This document shows, piece after piece, positions 21,831 through 28,184 of a stretch of DNA of 28,184 nt. The first letter of the stretch is position 1. Every line of letters begins with the position of its first letter. The translations under genes and the position numbers were made by a program. The stretch comes from a virus. The notes under the pieces were generated by a model. The model did not search any database. It worked only from the letters and a program-made list of their open reading frames with translations, and was not told the DNA's origin. The stretch spans positions 1-28,184 of the IMG/VR virus record IMGVR_UViG_3300006929_000081; one strand, given 5' to 3'.

Positions 21831-24800
21831 TGACAGTAATTACTCTTCCTTCTGGAATGGATGTTGATTTTGAAGATGCTTCTCAGGAGGACATAGAAAA
21901 GTCTCTGACATTGATGCAGCAAGAACAGCCTGAACTGTTTACTGAGCCTAAAATGTCTGAAAGAGATTTTATACGCTCATTATCTATAGAAGAAGTTAGA
22001 GACTACCAAAGACAAAAAGAAGGTCTTCTGGAAGAGCAACAATTTAAGACCACTCACGAAGGAGAGGTAAAAGATTTTGGTCTTTCTTATTTTGTGGGTC
22101 GAGGAGACAACGACGAAGAACGGCTTCTCAGGCTTATGCAAGTTTTTGGAAAAGACGGGGTTATAAAAGTAGGCCCCGACGATTTCGTATTGCAGCTTGA
22201 CAACATAACAGAAGAATTAAAAGAAAAATTTAATCTTCCTGAAACAGGAACTATTCGATTTAACGAGAAAGGTTTAGGGTGGCAAGACGTATGGTCTTGG
22301 CTGGGTAGAGAAACGGTTCCTCTTTTAGCGGCTGTAGGTGCCTCCGTAGCTGCTTCCGGTGTTGCAACAGTTCCAGGAATAGCCTTGGTTGGTTTGGCGG
22401 GTGCTGCGGGTAAAGCAGTAGATGAGTTTATCTTTGAAGATATTTTTGAGGGTCTACAAAGACAAAGCCTAGAAGAGATTCTTAAAGATGTAGCTCTTCA
22501 AGGACTTATAGAAGCTGGAGGTGAAGGGGTAGGACGAGGAATGGGCGCTCTTGTAAGATATGCTACCAAAGGCAAAGGACCGTTGCCTGATTCTGTAAGG
22601 GTTCAAGAGTTAAGAGATAGGTTAATCGCTCAAGGATATGGAAATAGAAAAGCTAATAGCGTAGCTCGAAAGGCTGCTTCCGAAGAAGCTTCAGCTTTGT
22701 ATCGTAAAATGATCGAAGGAGGAGCCAATATTCCTGCGGTTACTGTTACGGGTAAAAGTATATTGGGCAGAACCCAGGCTATCTGGGAGTCTATTTTCCC
22801 CAATGATGTAGCAGTCGCTAAGAACGTAGATTTTGTTCGTAAAATCTTAGCTGATGAAAAACTAGGTAAAATATCTACGGACGAAGCTAAAGAAGCTATC
22901 GGGCAGACAGCAGACAGTATGGTTGCTCAATTAAAGGAAACCATGGCAAACCCAAAACAAGCGGTTAAGCAGGCCAACAAAGAATTAAAAGATGTTTTAG
23001 AAAAAGAATTTGATAGCATAGCTAAAGTTTTAGAAGAATCTACAGCGGGTTCTCAAGGGCTAGCTTCTGAATTCCAACATGGTCTAAACCTAGCTGTCAA
23101 TCTGTTTACAGCTAGGTCTAATCAATTATACCGAAATGCTGATGTAGCTTTAAAGGGTGAAGTTATTGATGCGGGGCCTCTTATATCTCAACTAAAAGCT
23201 ATAAGAGGAGATGTTCTTTCTGGGGGTGAAAAATTACAGGGAGGAATATGGAAATATATAGATGATGCCGAAGGAGTAGGTATTCCCATAAGTGATATTC
23301 CAGCTTTGAGAGCGGCTTTGAGAGCTAGCGAAAGTGACCCCAGTTTATTAGGAACCTCCGCTGGATTAAATATTAGAAAAATGCTTGATACCATAGATCA
23401 AGGTTTAAAGAGAAAAGAAATAGCCTTAACCGAACAATTAACAAGTTTGGAAAAAACAGGGGCAAAATTTGGGGCTACGGCTCGAGATCCCGCAACAAAA
23501 AAATTTGTTAGTGAGGCAAACATTGAAAGGTCAAGAGAAGGATTGAACTTACTTGTTTCTGCTAACAAACATTACGCTGAAGGTGCTGATATTATTAATT
23601 CTGGTTTTGTAAAAGGTTTGAATTCACAAATTAAAGAAAAAAATATACAGGATTTAAGCGGTATAGTGGATTTGGTAGTAAGGGAAAAACAACCTGCTCT
23701 TCTTAAATTTGTTTTAGACTCTGTAAAACCTTCTGGAAAAGAAGTTAACAAGATTATAGAAGCGGGAAAAAACAACCCTGGAGTTTTTCGTGAGTTAGCA
23801 GAACAAATTAAACAGGGAGATATAACTGGCGTAAATCAGAGGTTAAATGACTTAGGTCTTTCTTCGTCTTCCTTAGAAAAAGCTGGAATTAAAGCTGACA
23901 AATTTATGCTTACTGTTCCAGAAGTGTTTAAAAAGGTCGCTAAAGATGATCCTATGCGGGTTCGTCTTCAGGACGATTTTGCAGAAGTCTTAAAATTATA
24001 TGATGATATGTCCGTTGCTGCTGCGAGTCCTTCCCAGTTTAGGGAAGGCTTCAGAAGTCTTTTGGCAAATACTTGGTTAAAAAAGTCAACGTCATTAAAC
24101 CGCTCAGACTCAGGCATAAACTACAACGCTCTTGCTTCGTCTTTTGATAACCTTGGCCCGCAAGTTCAAAAAGAACTTTTTGGACAGCAGGCTGGAGAGT
24201 TTAAAAAAGTTATGAATGATTTGAAAATTCTTGATCGAACAAGCGCAGCTAAGTTAGACGAGTTTTCAGGAACACTGTTTAATCAAGACGCTAAAACAAT
24301 ATTGAACACTTTTAAAGAAGTAATTCGTCAGTCTGAGCAAGAAGGTAAAGATGCTTTTCTTAGGGCCGTAGCGGGTGGAACATTAGATACCGATAAACTC
24401 GTATCTAATGTTTTGAAAAACCCTAAAAACTTTAAAATTTTACGCGAGCGGCTTGGCGATGAAGCTTTAGGATTAACCGATGACGCTCCGTTAGGAAATT
24501 TTAGAGATTTAATTATGTCAAAAATTCTTGCTCCTGCCTTTCCCACGGGTGCAGTTACAGACGACATTGTTAAAAGTGGTTCATGGGGGGATGCCATATT
24601 AAAAAATATGAAGGATCTCAACAAAGGAGGGGCTTTAGAAACTGTTTTAGGAAAAGAAACCTTAGACAACCTTCGGCAAGTAGCTAAAGCGGGAGAAACT
24701 ATTTCGGATTCTGTAATGAGAGGCAAAACAGGATTGGCCGCTGCGGGATATTCTGCTGGATTTGCTACGGCCTTAATAATGGAGCCCATATCCACTATTA

Positions 24801-25267
24801 CAGGTGCCGCTGGTATTCTTGCTTTGTCTCGTGCTTTGCGGACGAAGCCTATAATGAAATATCTTACCTCTCCCCGCCTAAGAGCTTATGAAACTGAAAG
24901 AGCAATGAAAGTCGGAGCGGATTTAAGCGGATTTGGAAGAAGGAACATAGCAGCGGAACGTGCTAGAGAATCTGCTTTAAGATCACTTAGAACAATTCTT
25001 GTAGACGCTGGTTACTACGCAAGCGATCAAGGCTCTAATGTTGCTCAACAAAGGGTGGTAGATCCTGTAGTTAGAGAAATAACAGAAAAAGGATCTGCCC
25101 CCGAAGAAAATCAAGGATTGAGAAGGCCAGCCATACCAAGTTCTGACCGCTATACTCCTAGTAATTTTAACCCACAACTTATTCCTAGAGATTCTTCTGT
25201 AACTTCCGCTGAAGCTTTAAGACAACAAGAAATAAATAAACTGTTAGGGGTTCAGCCAACACAATGA
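21830..25267 (+). CDS. very large internal virion / DNA ejection protein candidate
   Basis: A 1145-residue, mostly helical, Lys/Glu-rich protein. The N-terminus MTVITLPSGMDVDFEDASQEDIEKSL is split by a short strand motif. Residues 163-195 are hydrophobic with small residues (VPLLAAVGASVAASG onward), and a second such segment lies at about 966-1003 (GYSAGFATALIMEPIS onward). The end is polar with Pro (SSDRYTPSNFNPQL) and a final EINKLLGVQ. Size, placement as last large gene of the virion block, and two potential membrane segments resemble T7 gp16-type or P22 ejection proteins. I see no lytic transglycosylase motif at the N-terminus. Its stop overlaps the start of the lysin gene (ATGA). Confidence 0.75.
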   Translation: MTVITLPSGMDVDFEDASQEDIEKSLTLMQQEQPELFTEPKMSERDFIRSLSIEEVRDYQRQKEGLLEEQQFKTTHEGEVKDFGLSYFVGRGDNDEERLLRLMQVFGKDGVIKVGPDDFVLQLDNITEELKEKFNLPETGTIRFNEKGLGWQDVWSWLGRETVPLLAAVGASVAASGVATVPGIALVGLAGAAGKAVDEFIFEDIFEGLQRQSLEEILKDVALQGLIEAGGEGVGRGMGALVRYATKGKGPLPDSVRVQELRDRLIAQGYGNRKANSVARKAASEEASALYRKMIEGGANIPAVTVTGKSILGRTQAIWESIFPNDVAVAKNVDFVRKILADEKLGKISTDEAKEAIGQTADSMVAQLKETMANPKQAVKQANKELKDVLEKEFDSIAKVLEESTAGSQGLASEFQHGLNLAVNLFTARSNQLYRNADVALKGEVIDAGPLISQLKAIRGDVLSGGEKLQGGIWKYIDDAEGVGIPISDIPALRAALRASESDPSLLGTSAGLNIRKMLDTIDQGLKRKEIALTEQLTSLEKTGAKFGATARDPATKKFVSEANIERSREGLNLLVSANKHYAEGADIINSGFVKGLNSQIKEKNIQDLSGIVDLVVREKQPALLKFVLDSVKPSGKEVNKIIEAGKNNPGVFRELAEQIKQGDITGVNQRLNDLGLSSSSLEKAGIKADKFMLTVPEVFKKVAKDDPMRVRLQDDFAEVLKLYDDMSVAAASPSQFREGFRSLLANTWLKKSTSLNRSDSGINYNALASSFDNLGPQVQKELFGQQAGEFKKVMNDLKILDRTSAAKLDEFSGTLFNQDAKTILNTFKEVIRQSEQEGKDAFLRAVAGGTLDTDKLVSNVLKNPKNFKILRERLGDEALGLTDDAPLGNFRDLIMSKILAPAFPTGAVTDDIVKSGSWGDAILKNMKDLNKGGALETVLGKETLDNLRQVAKAGETISDSVMRGKTGLAAAGYSAGFATALIMEPISTITGAAGILALSRALRTKPIMKYLTSPRLRAYETERAMKVGADLSGFGRRNIAAERARESALRSLRTILVDAGYYASDQGSNVAQQRVVDPVVREITEKGSAPEENQGLRRPAIPSSDRYTPSNFNPQLIPRDSSVTSAEALRQQEINKLLGVQPTQ

Positions 25268-25713
25268 CACGCCTTTCGACACACTTTTCTCTAAAGGAAT
25301 TAACAAGATCACAAACAGCAGAACGAAAGGGAATTAAAAACACACCAAACGATGGTGAAATAGAGAACCTCAAGATCTTGTGCGAAAACATACTGGAGCC
25401 TGTCCGGGAACATTACGGCATTCCCTTTACGCCCTCGAGCGGTTTCAGATGTTTTGATTTAAACAAGGCTGTTGGTTCTTCAAACAAGTCCCAGCACATA
25501 ACAGGGCAAGCTGTTGATTTTGAAATACCTGGAGTTCCCAACATGGAACTCGCGCTATGGATAAAGGAGCATTTGGACTACGACCAATTGCTTTTAGAAT
25601 TTTACAAAGAAAGCATACCAGACTCAGGATGGGTACATTGTAGTTATGTCGGAGAACGAAACAGAAAAGAATCAAAACGGTTCGACGGAAGGACTTGGTC
25701 CCCGTTGTCCTAG
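25264..25713 (+). CDS. M15-family zinc peptidase, probable endolysin
   Basis: A 149-residue protein with the M15A zinc-site pattern: SQHITGQAVDFEI supplies H78 and D85, and WVHCSY supplies H125, with SSGFRC (R62) upstream. The length fits single-domain M15 peptidases, which cut peptide cross-links of peptidoglycan as D-Ala-D-Ala carboxypeptidases or L-Ala-D-Glu endopeptidases. No signal peptide or membrane segment is seen, so release would need a holin; the coiled-coil/membrane protein at 5956 is a candidate. Cell lysis is the likely role; a tail-borne entry enzyme is possible as it directly follows the ejection genes. Its last 68 bases also encode the start of the zinc-ribbon gene in another frame. 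Confidence 0.9.
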   Translation: MTRLSTHFSLKELTRSQTAERKGIKNTPNDGEIENLKILCENILEPVREHYGIPFTPSSGFRCFDLNKAVGSSNKSQHITGQAVDFEIPGVPNMELALWIKEHLDYDQLLLEFYKESIPDSGWVHCSYVGERNRKESKRFDGRTWSPLS

Positions 25714-25816
25714 CTGTGGGTGTGACAAACCAAAGGTCTTTGTCCATGGACACTACCAGTGTGTCGATTGCAAGTGTGTGACTGACGGAGACTGTTGTCA
25801 GGGAAGACCGCTGTAA
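25646..25816 (+). CDS. hidden 56-residue zinc-ribbon-like protein overlapping the lysin gene
   Basis: This frame overlaps the M15 gene by 68 bases. It encodes eight cysteines in 56 residues: CPSCGC at 21-26, CVDCKC at 39-44, and CC at 50-51, with HGHYQC in between, a clear zinc-ribbon/double-knuckle pattern. It would fill the only sizeable gap in this region, and its TAA overlaps the next ATG in the same TAATG style as the rest of the operon. I recall similar small Cys-rich proteins (with VFVHGHYQC-like motifs) beside M15 lysins in marine phages. Function unknown; nucleic-acid or protein binding is possible. No strong ribosome site is seen before 25646, so the exact start is less certain. Confidence 0.8.
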   Translation: MSENETEKNQNGSTEGLGPRCPSCGCDKPKVFVHGHYQCVDCKCVTDGDCCQGRPL

Positions 25817-26457
25817 TGGATTCTGCTGATAGACAATACCCTTACGAAAATTTAGGAGGTTACAGAACTTCGGATCAAGACGGAGTTAGAGAATCTCAAT
25901 TTCGTATCCGAACTCCAGAAGAAGGTTTATCCGTAGGACCTGTTACTTTTTCAGGAGATTACTTTTCAGGATCTTCCGAAAGAACTCCTGAAGCTTTAGG
26001 AATGCCTTCAGAGTTTGTGCGATTTATGTCTGAAAGGGGAACTCCCGTACAAAATTTAGAAATAGACGAAACCTCTTACAATGTTGGGATAGCGGCTCAC
26101 TTGCCTGGAGGAGTTTTGCCTAAGTTTATGGAAGATGTTTTACGACCAAAACGAGTCAATGTTTCGTATGGTCAGTCAAGACAGGAGGTGACTACTCCCT
26201 TCGGAGAAAGCATCGTTGATACAAACCGACGCAGAGGAATAGGCGGTCAAGGGGAAATTCTAAGAGGTATGTTTGAAAACAACGCCCCCACAGTTAATTT
26301 TCAATATTTTGAACCCAACTTGTCTGACCGTAATTTTTCAGGATCTGTAGAAGCCCCTGTTGGACCCGGTATTCTTTCGTTGTCTGGGCAAAGATCACTT
26401 AACGAAGGACGACCAGACGAAAGTAGCGCACGCGTGGGTTACAGAATTAATTTTTAA
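25816..26457 (+). CDS. beta-strand-rich protein ending in aromatic C-terminus, unknown function
   Basis: A 213-residue protein from ATG 25816, which overlaps the preceding TAA; the open frame reaches an upstream TTG at 25795 but that lies in the zinc-ribbon gene. The second half shows alternating strand segments (YNVGIAAHLPGGVL, RVNVSYGQS, PTVNFQYFEP, GILSLSGQRSL) and ends SSARVGYRINF, which resembles the C-terminal signal of outer membrane beta barrels. There is no signal peptide, and the length is modest for a barrel. A virion surface or lysis-related function is possible. I do not recognise a named family. Confidence 0.75.
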   Translation: MDSADRQYPYENLGGYRTSDQDGVRESQFRIRTPEEGLSVGPVTFSGDYFSGSSERTPEALGMPSEFVRFMSERGTPVQNLEIDETSYNVGIAAHLPGGVLPKFMEDVLRPKRVNVSYGQSRQEVTTPFGESIVDTNRRRGIGGQGEILRGMFENNAPTVNFQYFEPNLSDRNFSGSVEAPVGPGILSLSGQRSLNEGRPDESSARVGYRINF

Positions 26458-26458
26458 A

Positions 26459-28184
26459 TTACTTAGCTAATCCCCAATTATCGCCTAGACCCACATCAAT
26501 CTTGGACGGTATTTTCATGTCTGGGACGCAGTTCTCCATGAGATCCTTGATCTCGGTCACCTGATCCTCACTCTCTATCGAAAAACATAACTCGTCATGA
26601 ACCGTAAGCATGGGCCAATGACCATGGTCTATGCAGTCTTGCATGGCTTTCTTGGTCTGATCCGCTGCGGAAGCTTGTATCAGTCTGTTAAGCGCCTTGT
26701 ATACAAACGCAACCTGATAGCCTTGAGGGTTCTTCTCAGCCCAATTTGAAGGTCTCTCCTCTAGCTCAGTCTCCAATATCTCTTGCCATTGCTCTTCGAG
26801 CTTCTCTGCATGAATGATGGTCTTTGCCTTACGAGAAAATCCTTTAGGCTCCCTCATTGGAAATCTGCACTTACGACCCAACAAGGTTCTTACCTCACAG
26901 CGTTTGGAGGCAGCATCCATAACAGAGGATGCAAGGGCTCGTATAAACGGAACCTTCTCATCATACTCCGCTCGAATAGCCTTGGCTTCTTCAAAAGGTA
27001 TGTCTCCAAGGGTCTGTGCCAGCTTACCAATGCCCATGCCATACATGGTGCCTAGGTTAATGACCTTGGCTTGGTATCGGTCTACACCTGCTATGTCTGC
27101 CATGATCTGATGGAAATCTACATCTGATTCCTGATATTGGCTGACGATCTCTTGAACACGTTCATTATCGCGAGTAGCTGGAGCCAGGGAAGCGTAATGC
27201 ATCAACCATCTTGGTTCTTGGGAACTGTAGTCAAAGCTACCCCACTGGCATCCTTCTTCTGGCAAAAAGAGACCTCGAATGAGTTCTTTGATTTCTGGAT
27301 GCCGAGAGGGAACTTGCTGTAAATTAGGATGGCTTGATGAGAATCGTCCTGACACAGTTCCACCTTCATCTGAGCGCAACTGATTAAACTGGCAGTGGAT
27401 GCGACCATTGTGCTGATGATTAAGAATCGTATCAACGAAAGTCGTATTGGCTTTGTTGTATTCCCTGACTTCCAGGATTTTCTTCGCGACAGGATGCTCA
27501 TGGGTCTTCAGAAAATGCTTGGTAAAGCTGGGTGCATCAGACTTGGGAGTTCGATCATAGGATAGACCGAGACTATCAAACGCTGCCGCCAAGCTTTTTG
27601 CATTCCATGGTTCAATGTGAACTCCCGTTTCGTCATGGAGTTCTTTGAGGATGTTTTTTTCTCTCGATAAAAGATAGGACTTGGTCTTCTCTGCCTTGTC
27701 CAAATCCACCCTAACGCCCCTCTTCCTCATCTCAAAAACAAGCGGAAGCAGGGAAAGCTCCATCTTTAGGATATCCTGACAGTTATCCTCTTGCAACTTC
27801 TTGTAAAGAACATCCCACAATCGAAGAGTTAAATCGGCATCGCCCTCTGCATACAAGGCTACCCTCTCGGCAGGCAGTTTCCACATCTCAGCTTTAGCAT
27901 TAACGCCATGCTGATCTGCCGCCCTCTTCAACTCTTCTTCTTTTTTCTTTTCGCCCAGATACGTCGAACCCAGCGCGTTAAGGGAGTAACTGAACCTGTT
28001 TTCGTCAAGTAACGGAGCGGCGACCATAGTGTCAAGAATAGCACCTTTGACCTCAATTCCTTCTGACAAAAGCCATCCTAAATCATACTGAGCGTTATGA
28101 AACACCACAGACATGCCGTGGTCAAGTTGGTCTTGGAGCCAGCCGGTCACAAGACTTTTCGCCATGTTTCCGCCACCTTCGTGG
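26459..28184 (-). CDS. family A DNA polymerase (DNA polymerase I-like), N-terminus outside window
   Basis: The frame is open to the right edge (six more codons, HEGGGN, precede the Met at 28165), so the gene is partial at its 5' end. Numbered from that Met (568 residues): the exonuclease part shows FHNAQYD at 22-28 (Exo II) and YAEGD at 105-109 (Exo III); Exo I lies outside. Polymerase motif A is FDYSSQEPRW (D312, E317, R319), motif B RYQAKVINLGTMYG (364-376) and motif C VHDEL (522-526). The residue aligned with E. coli F762 is L371. A short insertion rich in Glu and Trp lies at about 450-485. It replicates the phage genome. It is the only minus-strand gene in the window and meets the late operon tail to tail. 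Confidence 0.95.
   Translation of the reverse strand, partial: HEGGGNMAKSLVTGWLQDQLDHGMSVVFHNAQYDLGWLLSEGIEVKGAILDTMVAAPLLDENRFSYSLNALGSTYLGEKKKEEELKRAADQHGVNAKAEMWKLPAERVALYAEGDADLTLRLWDVLYKKLQEDNCQDILKMELSLLPLVFEMRKRGVRVDLDKAEKTKSYLLSREKNILKELHDETGVHIEPWNAKSLAAAFDSLGLSYDRTPKSDAPSFTKHFLKTHEHPVAKKILEVREYNKANTTFVDTILNHQHNGRIHCQFNQLRSDEGGTVSGRFSSSHPNLQQVPSRHPEIKELIRGLFLPEEGCQWGSFDYSSQEPRWLMHYASLAPATRDNERVQEIVSQYQESDVDFHQIMADIAGVDRYQAKVINLGTMYGMGIGKLAQTLGDIPFEEAKAIRAEYDEKVPFIRALASSVMDAASKRCEVRTLLGRKCRFPMREPKGFSRKAKTIIHAEKLEEQWQEILETELEERPSNWAEKNPQGYQVAFVYKALNRLIQASAADQTKKAMQDCIDHGHWPMLTVHDELCFSIESEDQVTEIKDLMENCVPDMKIPSKIDVGLGDNWGLAK

Noticed and set aside
25795-25815. TTG start for the beta-rich protein at 25816
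   Set aside because: It would lie inside the zinc-ribbon gene; the ATG at 25816 matches the TAATG junction style of the operon.
27137-27322. + strand frames opposite the DNA polymerase gene
   Set aside because: The polymerase motifs on the minus strand are unambiguous; opposing frames show no family pattern or start signal.

Overview
The window is a stretch of a tailed double-stranded DNA phage genome. It looks like one of the short-tailed marine phages known mostly from uncultured ocean contigs, infecting alphaproteobacteria or similar hosts. That placement rests on recognising protein families from memory, not on a search. Support comes from a Mu gpT-like capsid protein, P22-like neck and tail genes, three large internal (ejection-type) virion proteins, a small M15 lysin, and a family-A DNA polymerase on the other strand. 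I see no rRNA, tRNA, IS element, integrase or CRISPR array. Base composition is moderate by eye, less AT-rich than typical pelagiphages.

Layout, left to right on the + strand. Positions 10-1395 hold five small proteins, two very basic and two ending in a glycine-rich tail with a terminal Phe. Positions 1392-4836 form the head module: a GroES-like co-chaperonin, a scaffold-like protein, a conserved unknown, a decoration-like protein and the major capsid protein. Positions 4843-5951 hold two beta-rich virion proteins, each preceded by a strong G/C hairpin. A holin-like coiled-coil/membrane protein follows at 5956. Positions 6178-9491 carry neck/tail adaptor genes and small virion proteins. Positions 9502-13864 are the fibre module: a repeat protein, a large LamG/SPRY-like fibre and a putative fibre assembly protein. 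Position 13865 starts a P22 gp10-like tail protein. After two small genes, 16637-25267 encodes three or four internal virion proteins. Positions 25264-26457 hold an M15 peptidase, a hidden 56-residue zinc-ribbon gene overlapping it, and a beta-rich protein. From 26459 to the right edge the minus strand encodes a DNA polymerase I-type enzyme whose N-terminus lies outside the window.

The + strand genes form one nearly gap-free late operon. Most junctions are one-base stop/start overlaps (TAATG or TGATG), suggesting coupled translation. Strong Shine-Dalgarno sequences cluster between 1881 and 5541, around the head genes. The replication gene meets the late operon tail to tail with one base between the stop codons.

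The observations most worth following are these: an ISDADR repeat shared almost at DNA level between a small protein and a large internal virion protein 20 kb away; a fibre repeat whose protein copies are near-identical while codons are extensively changed; the overlapping zinc-ribbon gene missed by length cut-offs; a capsid-linked co-chaperonin; and leucine at the DNA polymerase position equivalent to E. coli F762.
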